Assembly (NCBI RefSeq): GCF_007860135.1
Contig: NZ_SJPV01000006.1
Location: 62,001-126,000, forward strand
Length of the DNA stretch: 64,000 bases
DNA from: Novipirellula artificiosorum
GTDB taxonomy: Bacteria > Planctomycetota > Planctomycetia > Pirellulales > Pirellulaceae
Direction of reading: 5' to 3'
Part shown: positions 1 to 9,029 of the stretch, one piece after another
Position numbering within the stretch: position 1 is the stretch's first letter
Layout: every line of letters begins with the position of its first letter
Position numbers and translations under genes: made by a program
The notes under the pieces: generated by a model
The model's database searches: none
Told to the model about the DNA's origin: nothing
What the model saw: only the letters and a program-made list of their open reading frames with translations

Positions 1-2
1 CC

Positions 3-875
3 AGTCGCGTCGCCGTGAATCGGTTTTGGCAAATCTGCTTCGGCGTGGGACTGGTTCGGACTCCCGAGGACTTTGGCAGCCAGGGGATACCACCGACGCA
101 TGCCGAACTGCTTGACTGGTTAGCCGTCGATTTCATGGAGAGCGGCTGGGATGTGAAGGCATCGATGAAGCAGATCATGATGTCAGCCACTTATCGCCAA
201 TCGTCGCAGCCTTCCGATGCGACCGGGGATCGCCTGGATCCTGAGAATCGGCTGCTGGCCCGTTTCCCGGCTTATCGATTGCCCGCAGAAATGCTGCGAG
301 ACAATGTGTTAGCAATCAGCGGACGCTTGGTGGCGACGGTAGGGGGACCACCGGTAAAACCCTACGAGATCGAGGAATCGTTCAAGCCATCGAAACACGA
401 CAGCGGCGATTCGCTCTACCGGCGAAGTCTCTACACGTATTGGAAACGCACCGCACCCGCGCCATCCATGGTGGTTTTGGACGCTGCAAAACGGGATGTC
501 TGCCAAGTCAGACGCGAACGCACCTCGTCGCCGCTGCAAGCATTCGTCCTCTGGAATAGCCCGCAATTCGTCGAGGCATCGCGAGTGATGGCGCAGCGGC
601 TGATCTCGCAACATGGAAAGGAAGTCGACCAGATACTTGTCGACGCGTTTCGGTTGACCACCAGTCGGCGACCCAGCCCCATTCAGTTGCAGACGCTGCA
701 GAAGTTGTATCGCACCCAGCGAGATGATTTCGTTCGATACCCCAAACGGGTTGAAGCGTTCTTGGCAATCGGTGAAGCGGACAACGAACCAGGAATCGAT
801 CCGCCAGCGTTGGCAGCAACGGCGGTGGTAATCGGCACGTTAATGAACTTTGACCTGAGTGTGATGAAACGCTAA
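3..875 (+). CDS. DUF1553 (PSD1) domain protein, C-terminal part; 5' end lies outside the window
   Basis: This is the end of a planctomycete DUF1549/DUF1553 surface protein. The frame is open to the window edge, so no start codon is seen; the GTG at 15 is internal, because the reading SRVAVNRFWQ continues the family's conserved NR(V/F)WQ stretch. VRTPEDFGSQG, the MSATYRQSS stretch and RLPAEMLRDN are DUF1553 hallmarks. The chain ends with LMNFDLSVMKR, close to the usual family end. Planctomycete proteins of this type are exported and often carry haem c upstream; their role is unknown. The next gene, a DUF1501 protein, starts 20 bp downstream, which is the standard pairing, so the two are probably cotranscribed. 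The same pairing occurs again at 26574-33184. Confidence 0.9.
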   Translation, partial: SRVAVNRFWQICFGVGLVRTPEDFGSQGIPPTHAELLDWLAVDFMESGWDVKASMKQIMMSATYRQSSQPSDATGDRLDPENRLLARFPAYRLPAEMLRDNVLAISGRLVATVGGPPVKPYEIEESFKPSKHDSGDSLYRRSLYTYWKRTAPAPSMVVLDAAKRDVCQVRRERTSSPLQAFVLWNSPQFVEASRVMAQRLISQHGKEVDQILVDAFRLTTSRRPSPIQLQTLQKLYRTQRDDFVRYPKRVEAFLAIGEADNEPGIDPPALAATAVVIGTLMNFDLSVMKR

Positions 876-895
876 ACAGGAGCAATCATTTAAAG

Positions 896-2320
896 ATGGC
901 AGGTCTTTTACAAAACAGCGACCGACGACGTTGGTTGCAGAACATGGGAATGGGCTTCGGCGCGTTGGCTGCAAGCCAACTGTTGCACGCGGAAGGGGCA
1001 CCCCGTAACGGTGGCGTTCTTTCGTCGCTGCACCATGCGGCGAAAGCAAAGCGAGTGATCTTTTTGTTCCAAGCAGGAGCCCCCTCCCAATTGGATCTCT
1101 TCGATTACAAGCCTCTCTTAAACGAACGGCACGGGACCGAGCTTCCCGACTCGGTCCGTCAGGGCCAACGATTGACCGGGATGAGTGGAAACCAATCAAG
1201 CCTGCCGCTGGTCGGCTCTCCGTACAAGTTCGCTCAGCATGGTGAGAGTGGTGCGTGGTTGAGCGAATTGATGCCCCATACCGCTTCGATCGCCGACGAA
1301 TTGTGTATTGTCAATTCGATGTACACCGAGGCGATCAACCACGGACCGGGGGTGACGTTTATGCAAACCGGCAGCATGTTTCCCGGCCGCCCCAGCATGG
1401 GAGCATGGTTGGATTACGGCCTCGGAACCGAGAACGAAGATTTGCCTGCCTTTGTGGTGATGGTTTCAAAGAACAAGAGTGGCCAGCCGTTGGTGTCACG
1501 TTTGTGGGGCAGCGGTTTTTTGCCCAGCCAACATCAAGCGGTTTCGTTTCGCAGTGGGAAAGACCCGGTTCTGTACCTCAGCAACCCAGCCGGAATCGAC
1601 GCGGACAGTCGACGGGCCGCATTGGATGCACTTAACTCACTCCATCAATCACAATTGCAGATTGGCGCCGATCCCTACGTGGAAACTCGTATCGCGCAGT
1701 ACGAACTGGCATTCCGAATGCAGAATTCCATTCCCGAGGCAACCCATTTTTCGGACGAACCCGATTCGATCCTCGACGAATACGGCAAGGACGCTCGTGA
1801 TCCGGGAACCTTTGCGGCAAATTGTTTATTAGCCCGCCGCTTGGTCGAACGTGGTGTCCGTTTCGTCCAACTTTACCATCAAGGCTGGGATCACCATGGC
1901 GGACTCACAAAGGGGCTTCCCACGCAATGCCGCGATACGGATCAGGCTTCCGCCGCATTGGTCAACGATTTGAAACGCCGCGGTCTGCTCGATGATACGT
2001 TGGTGGTTTGGGGAGGCGAATTTGGACGGACCAATTACTGCCAGGGCAAATTGACGGCAAACGATTTCGGCCGTGATCATCATCCCCGTTGCTTTACCCT
2101 TTGGATGGCGGGCGGAGGGATTCGCGGTGGAACGTCGCATGGTGAAACGGATGAATTTGGCTACAACGTGGTCGATCGCGGCGTACACATCCACGATCTG
2201 CACGCCACCCTGTTGCATCTACTCGGGATCGATCACGAGCGATTGACGTTCAAGTACCAAGGGCGACAGTTTCGACTGACCGATGTCCATGGAAAGGTGG
2301 TGAAGGAGATCTTGGCGTAG
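896..2320 (+). CDS. DUF1501 domain protein with Tat-like signal
   Basis: A 474-residue DUF1501 protein, a family related to the alkaline-phosphatase/sulfatase fold and usually exported in planctomycetes; its substrate is unknown. The N-terminus has a twin-arginine-like stretch (RRRWLQNMGMGFGALAAS, residues 10-27). Family features follow: FLFQAGAPSQLDLFDYKP near residue 55, INHGPGVTFMQTGS near 145, the WDHHGGL segment near 330, VVWGGEFGRT near 370 and FGRDHHPRCF near 395. An AGGAG lies about 14 bases before the ATG, rather far for a ribosome site. It follows the DUF1553 gene by 20 bp and is probably its partner. The second DUF1501 gene (26574-28043) is a clear paralogue but diverged. Confidence 0.92.
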   Translation: MAGLLQNSDRRRWLQNMGMGFGALAASQLLHAEGAPRNGGVLSSLHHAAKAKRVIFLFQAGAPSQLDLFDYKPLLNERHGTELPDSVRQGQRLTGMSGNQSSLPLVGSPYKFAQHGESGAWLSELMPHTASIADELCIVNSMYTEAINHGPGVTFMQTGSMFPGRPSMGAWLDYGLGTENEDLPAFVVMVSKNKSGQPLVSRLWGSGFLPSQHQAVSFRSGKDPVLYLSNPAGIDADSRRAALDALNSLHQSQLQIGADPYVETRIAQYELAFRMQNSIPEATHFSDEPDSILDEYGKDARDPGTFAANCLLARRLVERGVRFVQLYHQGWDHHGGLTKGLPTQCRDTDQASAALVNDLKRRGLLDDTLVVWGGEFGRTNYCQGKLTANDFGRDHHPRCFTLWMAGGGIRGGTSHGETDEFGYNVVDRGVHIHDLHATLLHLLGIDHERLTFKYQGRQFRLTDVHGKVVKEILA

Positions 2321-2409
2321 GATTGCCAACAAAGGGGTCTGTGTCACCGCAGCGGCCAGCTCTAGACTTGGGCCCATGTTCCAACTCGTTCACCCATGAA
2401 GGAATCCCC

Positions 2410-3663
2410 ATGCTCCCCATCGAGAAATTCACGTTCGGCGTAGGCGATCGTTTTGCCCATCAAGCCGGCGCGCAATTGCGCGCCTTCGAGCAACTCGCCA
2501 ACGATGGTGTCGAGGTCACACCCGTTTGGAATAAGTCGAATCGCGAACACACCTTCGTGGGTTCCCAGCCACAAAGCGTTTATGACGCAGCCAAAACGGC
2601 GGTCGAGGAAAGGGGATGGAAGAAACCCTGGCACATCGACGCGGACCACATTCAATTGGCAACGGTCGATCCCTTTTTGCCGTGCAGCGATTTTTTTACC
2701 ATCGACGTTGCCGATTCGATTGGGAAAGCGGCTTCGGCGGACGACGTCAATGCGTTCGTGGAGGCTCATGGCGAACTGATCGGGACGCTCACGCTCGACG
2801 GCTTGTCATCGCCGCTACAAGTGTCCAAACAGGATGTCAAGCGAGTGGCCCAACAGTATTTATTGGCGGTAAAAGAAGCCGCTGAGATTTATCGTTACAT
2901 TGCTGCTGCAAAGGGGGCGGACCATGTGATCGCGGAAATCTCAATGGACGAAACCGACAATCCACAAACGCCGCCCGAGTTGCTCGTGATCTTGGCCGCG
3001 ATCGCGGACGAAAAGATCCCGGTGCAAACCATCGCACCGAAGTTCACGGGGCGATTCAATAAAGGGGTCGACTACGTCGGTGACTTAGAACAGTTTGAAC
3101 GAGAATTCAGCGATGATTTGGCGGTGATCTCGCATGCGGTGAAAACCTACGGCTTGCCCGAAACCCTAAAACTGAGCGTTCACAGTGGCAGCGATAAATT
3201 CAGTCTCTATCCGATCATTCGCCAGTGCTTGAAGCGAACCGGTGCGGGCTTGCATCTCAAAACGGCCGGCACCACTTGGTTGGAGGAAATTATCGGCTTG
3301 GCAGAAGCGGGGGGCGATGGACTTGCGTTGGCCAAAGAGATCTACTCTTATGCTCTCGAGCATGTTGACGAGTTTTGTGCTCCCTACGCCAGCGTGATCG
3401 ACATTGACAAAAACAAGCTTCCCGACGCCGACACGGTTAACGCTTGGTCCGGACCTCGACTGGCCAGTGCGATTCGGCATCTCCAGGACAACGAGCACTT
3501 CAATCCGCATATGCGACAACTGCTTCACGTCTCCTTCAAAGTTGCGGCGAAGCAAGGATCGCGTTACACGGATTTGTTAAAGGCGAATGAAACAATCGTA
3601 GCTGGTGAGGTGACCAAGAATATCTACGATCGACATTTACGGCCGCTGTTCGTCGGCAGCTAA
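2410..3663 (+). CDS. uxaE: UxaE-family tagaturonate epimerase-like protein
   Basis: A cytoplasmic sugar-acid epimerase of the UxaE type. In characterised members it interconverts D-tagaturonate and D-fructuronate in hexuronate breakdown. Supporting stretches are the N-terminal KFTFGVGDRFAHQAGAQLRA, the HSGSDKFSLYPIIR segment near residue 260, and the C-terminal HVSFKVAAKQGSRYTDLL with YDRHLRPLF. The frame is open from 2323, but the ATG at 2410 is preferred: AAGGAA sits about 10 bases upstream and the family's conserved sequence starts at once, giving 417 residues. It lies 89 bp after the DUF1501 gene and converges on a sulfatase only 14 bp away. The substrate is inferred from the family name; planctomycete members may act on another keto-acid. 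Confidence 0.8.
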   Translation: MLPIEKFTFGVGDRFAHQAGAQLRAFEQLANDGVEVTPVWNKSNREHTFVGSQPQSVYDAAKTAVEERGWKKPWHIDADHIQLATVDPFLPCSDFFTIDVADSIGKAASADDVNAFVEAHGELIGTLTLDGLSSPLQVSKQDVKRVAQQYLLAVKEAAEIYRYIAAAKGADHVIAEISMDETDNPQTPPELLVILAAIADEKIPVQTIAPKFTGRFNKGVDYVGDLEQFEREFSDDLAVISHAVKTYGLPETLKLSVHSGSDKFSLYPIIRQCLKRTGAGLHLKTAGTTWLEEIIGLAEAGGDGLALAKEIYSYALEHVDEFCAPYASVIDIDKNKLPDADTVNAWSGPRLASAIRHLQDNEHFNPHMRQLLHVSFKVAAKQGSRYTDLLKANETIVAGEVTKNIYDRHLRPLFVGS

Positions 3664-3677
3664 GCCGACGTTATGTC

Positions 3678-5255
3678 CTATTTCGCTTCCCGATTGATCG
3701 GTTCATCAACAATCACGGCAGCCGGGAAGTCGGCAGCCTGTTTGCCGCCCCGATCGTCCCATCGCTTGTTTTGCGAATTGCCCTGGGGTTGGTTCATGGG
3801 GATATCCATCCCTCCCGCGTCACCAAGCATCGCGTACAACCGGTCTTCCATCTCTTTCGCGATGGACTGGAAGTCGGGATCGGCGATCAAGTTCTTCGTT
3901 TCTCCGGGATCGGCCGTCAGGTCATACAACTCATCAACATCCCAAAGGCCGTAGTAGGTGATGTATTTGAACCGGTCTCCGCGGAGGGCGAATTGGGTTG
4001 GTGATTGTGGGAAGTTCTTTTCCCAATAGTAGACATAGAGAAAATAGTCTCGCCATTTCATGTCGGGACGGTTTGGCAGTTCCAAGAAGCTCTTGCCATC
4101 CATGTACTCCGGTGTTTGCAGTCCGGCTGCGTGCATGATCGTCGGCCCGACATCGATATTGCCAATCACGGATTCCACAACCTTTCCGCCGTCGTAGAGC
4201 TCGGGGCACTGCATCATCATCGGGACCCGAATCGATGCTTCATAAGAAACTCGTTTATCGATCAAACCATGTTCGCCCCACATGAAGCCATTGTCTCCCA
4301 TGTAAATCACCAAGGTCGAATCGTAGAGCCCCATCTCTTTGAGCTGGTTAAGCACTCGGCCAACACTCTCATCCACGGCAAGCAGTGACTCGCAATAACG
4401 CCGATACAGATAGTCGAGCCCATTGTTGCTGTGATACGAAAAATCAATTCCGTGCCAACTGTTTTTTTGATCGCGAACCCAACGCGGTGCGTTGTTCTCG
4501 GCCGTGATCTCCTCGCCACGAGGCAAGAAGCTCAAGTCGACGTTAGCATACCGGTCAAGATGCCGATCGGCTGGCGTAAAGTTCGCATGAACAGCTTTAT
4601 GGGAAAGGTAAAGGCAGAATGGCTTGTCCGAATCTTTCTGTTCGTCGAGCCAATCGATCGCGTAGTCGGTCAATTCATCGGTGATGTAACCTTTCTGCTT
4701 CACTCGCTGGCCATTAACGTTTAATGTGTACTGGGGCCCCGGTGGCCAATAGTTGCCTTGGCCACGAAAGCTAATCCAATGATCGAATCCGGGTCGCGGA
4801 TCGTCGTGCTCGCCCCCCATGTGCCATTTGCCGATGAATGCCGTGGCATAGCCCGCCTGTTGCTTTAAATATTGAGGGAAGAAAATCGTGCCATCCGGAA
4901 CGGCACGATTGTTGTCGATCACCCGGTGCTTGTGCGTATACAGGCCCGTCAGGATGGATGCACGGCTTGGCGAACACAGCGAAGTCGTCACAAAGGCGTT
5001 CTTCAAATGGACGCCGTTGTTTGCCAATGAATCGAGGTTCGGTGTTTCAAGAAAGGGATGCCCCGTGAATCCCATGGCATCAAAACGATGATCGTCCGTG
5101 AGGATGAATACCACATTGCGAGGTTTAAGGTTCTCGCGCTTTCCCAACTTCGGTAATTCGGGAATCTTCGTATCTTCAGCCGACGCACCCTGCCACGTCC
5201 CTGCGACGACAATACCTAGAAGACAACAGGCGGGAATGAGCAAACGAAAACGCAT
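3678..5255 (-). CDS. Secreted type I sulfatase
   Basis: A formylglycine-dependent sulfatase (S1 family) predicted to act outside the cytoplasm on sulfated carbohydrate. After a signal peptide (MRFRLLIPACCLLGIVVAG) the metal-binding opening NVVFILTDDHRFDAMG is followed by the maturation motif CSPSRAS, whose Cys becomes formylglycine, then TGLYTHKH. IGKWHMGGE and YMGDNGFMWGEHG supply further active-site residues. The C-terminus has YDLTADPGETKNL, as in choline-sulfatase and iduronate-sulfatase-like enzymes. The frame opens at 5447, but the ATG at 5255 starts a clean signal peptide with GGAG about 9 bases upstream, giving 525 residues. It is divergent from the GH3 remnant. The exact substrate cannot be told. 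Confidence 0.93.
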   Translation of the reverse strand: MRFRLLIPACCLLGIVVAGTWQGASAEDTKIPELPKLGKRENLKPRNVVFILTDDHRFDAMGFTGHPFLETPNLDSLANNGVHLKNAFVTTSLCSPSRASILTGLYTHKHRVIDNNRAVPDGTIFFPQYLKQQAGYATAFIGKWHMGGEHDDPRPGFDHWISFRGQGNYWPPGPQYTLNVNGQRVKQKGYITDELTDYAIDWLDEQKDSDKPFCLYLSHKAVHANFTPADRHLDRYANVDLSFLPRGEEITAENNAPRWVRDQKNSWHGIDFSYHSNNGLDYLYRRYCESLLAVDESVGRVLNQLKEMGLYDSTLVIYMGDNGFMWGEHGLIDKRVSYEASIRVPMMMQCPELYDGGKVVESVIGNIDVGPTIMHAAGLQTPEYMDGKSFLELPNRPDMKWRDYFLYVYYWEKNFPQSPTQFALRGDRFKYITYYGLWDVDELYDLTADPGETKNLIADPDFQSIAKEMEDRLYAMLGDAGGMDIPMNQPQGNSQNKRWDDRGGKQAADFPAAVIVDEPINREAK

Positions 5256-5320
5256 TGGGAGGACTCCGAGGGGAAGGTAAAATAGCGGACGAGGAGGGGC
5301 GCACACCCTTTTCGTCTCAC

Positions 5321-5326
5321 TATAAT
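5321..5326 (+). promoter_or_regulatory. Possible -10 hexamer upstream of the GH3 remnant
   Basis: A perfect TATAAT lies in the divergent region between the sulfatase and the GH3 remnant, 75 bases before the remnant's ATG. No convincing -35 hexamer is seen 16-18 bases upstream, so this is only a weak promoter candidate. Confidence 0.25.
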
Positions 5327-5400
5327 AGCCGAAGTCGTCCGCCAAGGGTGGGGGCGATCGATTGGCCACACTTTCATCGGACGAGTCCAAGAAAAAGACC

Positions 5401-6593
5401 ATGAAGAGAATTCTATTCGTTTTCCTATCGTTTCTATCTGTCGCCAATCTTTTTTCTCAGGACTATCCCTTTCAAGACACTTCGCTCACGGACGATGCAC
5501 GTCTCGAAAACCTTGTTTCGCTACTGACGCTTGAGGAAAAAATTGACTGCTTGTCGACGCAACCGTTTGTTCCCCGGCTGGGCATCAACCACCCCGTCCG
5601 CATCATCATCGAAGGTCTCCATGGGGTCGCGCTGAGCGGGCCGGCGAACTGGGCCCGCACCGGAAAGGGGGCCTCCCCGACCACAACGTTCCCTCAAGCG
5701 ATCGGTTTGGCGCAAAGGATGCCGTCGGTGAGGGGGTTCAAGTGATTCATGCAGCCAACAACAAGGGCGACGCAGCGGTCAACGCGGCACGGAACGCAGA
5801 GGTCGCGATCGTTTGTGTTGGCAATCACCCGCTAAGTCACGGTTTGGGCTGGGGAAAGAACGTGGTGGCAAGCGATGGCCGCGAAGAGGTCGACCGAGAG
5901 GCGATTTCACTCGAGCAAGAGGACCTTGTGAAACTTGTCAAAGCAGCCAACCCAAACACCGTATTGGTCGTCATCTCAAGCTTCCCGTATGCCATTGCGT
6001 GGTCGAAACAGCATGTCCCTGCGATTGTGCATCTGACGCAATCCAGCCAAGAACTTGGCAACGGCTTGGCAGATGTACTGTTTGGCAAAACCAGTCCCGC
6101 AGGTCGGTTGGTCCAAACTTGGTCGTCGTCGATCGATCATCTGCTTCCCCTCTTGGACTACAATATTCGCAACGGTCGAACGTACATGTACGACCAGCAC
6201 GATCCGCTGTTTCCGTTCGGACATGGCCTGGCTTACACCACCTTCGACTACTCGAACGTAAGTAGCCCCTCAACGCTTCGGGAAAGGGAGTCGGTCACGA
6301 TTGGCTTTGATCTGACGAACACAGGGAATGTGGACAGTGACGAAGTGGTCCAGTTGTACGTTCGCTTCCCGCAATCCAAGGTCGAGCGACCGCGGATCGC
6401 TTTGAAGAGCTTCCAGCGTGTGTTTGTTCCCCAGGGCGAAACCATCGCAGTTTCGCTACTGCTTCGCGCCGAAGATCTGGCCTATTGGGATGTTGAGAGC
6501 AAGAGTTTCACGCTCGAACCAGGACCCATCGACTTTTTTGTTGGGTCGTCGTCTGCGGATGCAAGAATCAGCGGCCGAATCATCGCGGAGTAA
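5401..6593 (+). pseudogene. GH3 beta-glucosidase remnant with internal deletion and frameshift
   Basis: Two pieces of one family 3 glycoside hydrolase sit in different frames. The first (5401-5745) has a signal peptide (MKRILFVFLSFLSVANLFS), then LTLEEKIDCL, RLGINHPV, EGLHGVAL and TTTFPQAIGLAQ, the opening of the GH3 barrel, and stops at 5743. The second frame, readable from about 5706 (FGAKDAVGEGVQVIHAANN), holds the GH3 C-terminal domain (NAEVAIVCVGNHP, FGKTSPAGRLVQTW, PLFPFGHGLAYTTFDYSNV) and a fibronectin-like tail. The barrel's rest, including the nucleophile Asp, is missing: several hundred residues compared with full-length homologues. The junction is near 5703-5718, where the frame also shifts. 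It is therefore not a working glucosidase. The C-terminal piece could still be translated from GTG 5742. Confidence 0.88.
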
Positions 6594-6716
6594 CTTGGGC
6601 CATTCTTGCCCGCTCCAAGGACGCACCGGTCAGGGCGAGAATCGATGTCCGGTTGAACGGCTCGGTCACCCGACGCCACGGAATCGATCGATGCGATGAA
6701 ATGCGTCCGGCGCGAG

Positions 6717-6737
6717 CCTGTCGCATTTTGCGACAGG
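6717..6737 (+). terminator. Stem-loop after the GH3 remnant
   Basis: A perfect 9-bp stem (CCTGTCGCA with TGCGACAGG) closes a TTT loop 124 bases after the GH3 remnant. No T run follows, so it may slow transcription or protect a 3' end without being a full intrinsic terminator. Confidence 0.4.
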
Positions 6738-6797
6738 GGTTCCAAAAAGGACTCCGAGTTGCAAACTTTCGGAAAATTTTACAATCGAACTGGACTA

Positions 6798-6828
6798 TTG
6801 GCGGACGGGGGGGCTGAGCGGCTATTAT
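6798..6828 (+). promoter_or_regulatory. Weak promoter candidate for the leader transcript
   Basis: TTGGCG and TATTAT are separated by 19 bases, wider than the usual 17, in a G-rich spacer. If used, transcription would begin near 6835 and produce a leader of almost 490 bases before the sigma factor's ATG. Confidence 0.25.
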
Positions 6829-6949
6829 AGACAGGTTGGGGGTAAGTCGTGGTCGGTCAACACGTTACTGCTTCTTGCTGCATGATTCTTCTCCGATTTG
6901 TTCGTTTTGGCACTCTATTTCCTCTGTGATTGAACTGGTCAGTTAGACG

Positions 6950-7064
6950 ACTGCCAAGTTGCGTTAGCTGGATCGTTCTTTTCAACTCGGAACGATCCAA
7001 GTTCCCCAAATCATGTAAGAATACGTGAAACAGGCGAAAATTCGTGAACTCTTGGCAGTTTTTT
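6950..7064 (+). ncRNA. Candidate structured RNA or terminated leader upstream of the sigma factor
   Basis: A perfect 9-bp outer stem (ACTGCCAAG at 6950-6958 with CTTGGCAGT at 7051-7059) encloses a second 9-bp hairpin (GGATCGTTC 6970-6978 with GAACGATCC 6990-6998). It is followed at once by a run of T ending at 7064. Closed stem plus T run is the shape of a small RNA or attenuator ending in an intrinsic terminator. It matches no RNA family I recognise. The long loop makes the outer stem less certain. Confidence 0.35.
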
Positions 7065-7324
7065 CTGGTCAAATGAAGGGACGAGGTTATCGTTCCACGC
7101 GTATTAAGTTAGTTGGCTGACGGCAAGGAGTCGTCAGCGGTCTCCACGAGGTTCGAATTGTCGTGACTTGGGTCATGATGATTCGCTGACGCTTGAGGGA
7201 GGCACGTAGTTTTCGTCCTAGGGAGAGGGCGATACCCGGGCAATACCGGTATCCAGTCGAGCGACCCGCCGGGGCCGCAGGGATAACATCGACAGGGGAT
7301 ATCACAGCACTGGGAGTAGGGACC

Positions 7325-9004
7325 ATGGCGATGCACGAAGAATATCGCGACGCAAAGGTAAAGGAACTTCGAGATCAGTTGACCCGATTTGCCCCCAAGG
7401 CGAAGAAGGTCGAGCAAGCGGGATTGGCGGAAAAGCTCTATGCCGAAATCGAGCCCGACCGCCCGTATTCGTTTGACTACCTTTGCTTTCGCATCACCAA
7501 CTACCGGCCCGAAAAGCCGGGCCGACACAATATCGAAGCGGTCGATCTCAAGCACGACCTGCGGTTGTTGATCGAAGACCTGAGCGATTCAGCCGAGGTC
7601 TCGATCACCGAGATTACCGAACCGGTCCACACCGTTGAAGATTTGAGCAAAATGTTCCGCGTGTCGACCAAGACAATCAGCCGATGGCGTGATTCGGGAC
7701 TGGTCAGCCGCAAGTTGCTTTTCGGTGGCCGTAAACGGGTCGGTTTCCTGCACAGCAGCGTTGAGTCCTTTGTCGCCGCCAACCGCGAAAAAATTCGCCG
7801 TGGTGAACGGTTCAGTCAACTGACCGATGACGAAAAAAGCGAGATGATCGAACGCGCTCGCCAGTTGGTTGAGGGTGGGGCCAGCTTTTCAGACGTGACG
7901 CGTCAATTGGCCGAACAAATGGATCGCAGCCCAGAAACCGTACGATACACGTTGAAGAACTTCGATGCCGATCATCAGCAATTGGCAATCTTCCCCAATC
8001 ATCGTGCCACCCTTACCGAGGATGACAAGCGAGCAATCTTTAAGCTCTCGGTTCACGGTGCAACGACGGCCCAACTGTGCAAACGTTTCAAGCGAACGCG
8101 CTCAAGTATCCAGCGGATTTTGCTGGAGATGCGAATGCATCATGTGATGGAATTGCCACTCGACTACATCTACAACGAAGACTTTGATGATGCCAGTCGA
8201 GAACAAGAGTATTTGGCGCCGGTGCCGGAAACAGGCGCTGCACCCCGCAAGGCTCGGGTACCCAGCGGATTGCCCAGCTACTTAGCAGCATTGTATGACG
8301 TTCCGCTACTCAGCCGGGACCAAGAGTATCACTTGTTCCGCAAAATGAACTACTTGAAGCACCGAACCAGTGTGCTTCGTGAGAGCCTCGAAACGGCGGG
8401 CAGTGCAAAGTCGGCCGTGATGGATCAAATCGATTCGTTGTACGAAGAAGCGGTTCGGGTCAAGAACAAGATCGTGCAGTGCAATTTGCGATTGGTGGTT
8501 TCGATCGCCAAGCGACATGTGGCGAGCACCGACGACTTCTTTTCCTTGGTCAGTGACGGCAACATGTCGCTCATTCGGGCCGTGGAAAAGTTTGATTACT
8601 CGCGAGGCAACAAGTTCAGCACTTACGCTTCCTGGGCCATCATGAAGAACTTTGCCCGCACCATCCCGAGCGAATTCAAGCACCGCGATCGATTCCGCAC
8701 CACGACCGAAGAACTGTTCTTGGCTCGCCAGGACGATCGGCTTGATCCCTACGCCGAGGAAACGGTCCAGCGGTCACGTCAGCGTGAACTCTCGAAGATT
8801 TTGGATCGCTTAGACGAACGCGAACAAAAAATCATCACGGCACGTTTCGGACTCGGACGCGGAAATGAACCGCTGACGCTGAAAGAGGTCGGCGAAGAAA
8901 TGGGCGTCACCAAAGAGCGAATTCGTCAACTCGAAGCGCGGGCCTTGTCCAAGCTCCGTGAAGCGGCCAACGAAGCCAAAATTGACGTTGAATTGGGCTC
9001 GTAG
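7325..9004 (+). CDS. Sigma-70 family RNA polymerase sigma factor with N-terminal DNA-binding extension
   Basis: A 559-residue sigma factor. The first half is not standard: near residues 105-150 the stretch VEDLSKMFRVSTKTISRWRDSG and GGRKRVGFLHSSVESFV reads as an excisionase/MerR-like helix-turn-helix, and a further homeodomain-like segment (TTAQLCKRFKRTRSSIQRIL) lies near 240-260. Region 1.2 (PSYLAALYDVPLLSRDQEYHL) starts near 315, region 2 (NLRLVVSIAKRH, DGNMSLIRAVEKFDYSRG, KFSTYASWAI) covers about 385-445, and region 4 (LTLKEVGEEMGVTKERIRQL) ends the protein. Between them only about 50 residues remain, so region 3 looks reduced or absent. The ATG at 7325 is preferred over upstream starts, with GGGAG about 10 bases before it. 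Target promoters are unknown. Confidence 0.85.
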   Translation: MAMHEEYRDAKVKELRDQLTRFAPKAKKVEQAGLAEKLYAEIEPDRPYSFDYLCFRITNYRPEKPGRHNIEAVDLKHDLRLLIEDLSDSAEVSITEITEPVHTVEDLSKMFRVSTKTISRWRDSGLVSRKLLFGGRKRVGFLHSSVESFVAANREKIRRGERFSQLTDDEKSEMIERARQLVEGGASFSDVTRQLAEQMDRSPETVRYTLKNFDADHQQLAIFPNHRATLTEDDKRAIFKLSVHGATTAQLCKRFKRTRSSIQRILLEMRMHHVMELPLDYIYNEDFDDASREQEYLAPVPETGAAPRKARVPSGLPSYLAALYDVPLLSRDQEYHLFRKMNYLKHRTSVLRESLETAGSAKSAVMDQIDSLYEEAVRVKNKIVQCNLRLVVSIAKRHVASTDDFFSLVSDGNMSLIRAVEKFDYSRGNKFSTYASWAIMKNFARTIPSEFKHRDRFRTTTEELFLARQDDRLDPYAEETVQRSRQRELSKILDRLDEREQKIITARFGLGRGNEPLTLKEVGEEMGVTKERIRQLEARALSKLREAANEAKIDVELGS

Positions 9005-9029
9005 CAGACCGTCAGCATTGAATTCTAAG

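Larger units (their letters stand above)
6594..7324 (+). other. Gene-free 731-bp region: leader of the sigma factor gene with several hairpins
   Basis: No convincing protein gene lies here. It begins with a perfect 9-bp stem-loop (6717-6737), then two weak promoter-like elements (TTGCAA 6759 with TACAAT 6780; TTGGCG 6798 with TATTAT 6823), then a set of inverted repeats: 6950-6958 with 7051-7059, 6970-6978 with 6990-6998, 7116-7122 with 7132-7138, and 7231-7236 with 7248-7253. The first of these ends in a T run. The region reads as a long untranslated leader, or a small RNA followed by a second leader, ahead of the sigma factor. Confidence 0.55.

Noticed and set aside
6857..7072. 71-codon minus-strand frame in the sigma factor leader
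   Set aside because: It overlaps the structured leader and has no recognisable motif or ribosome site.
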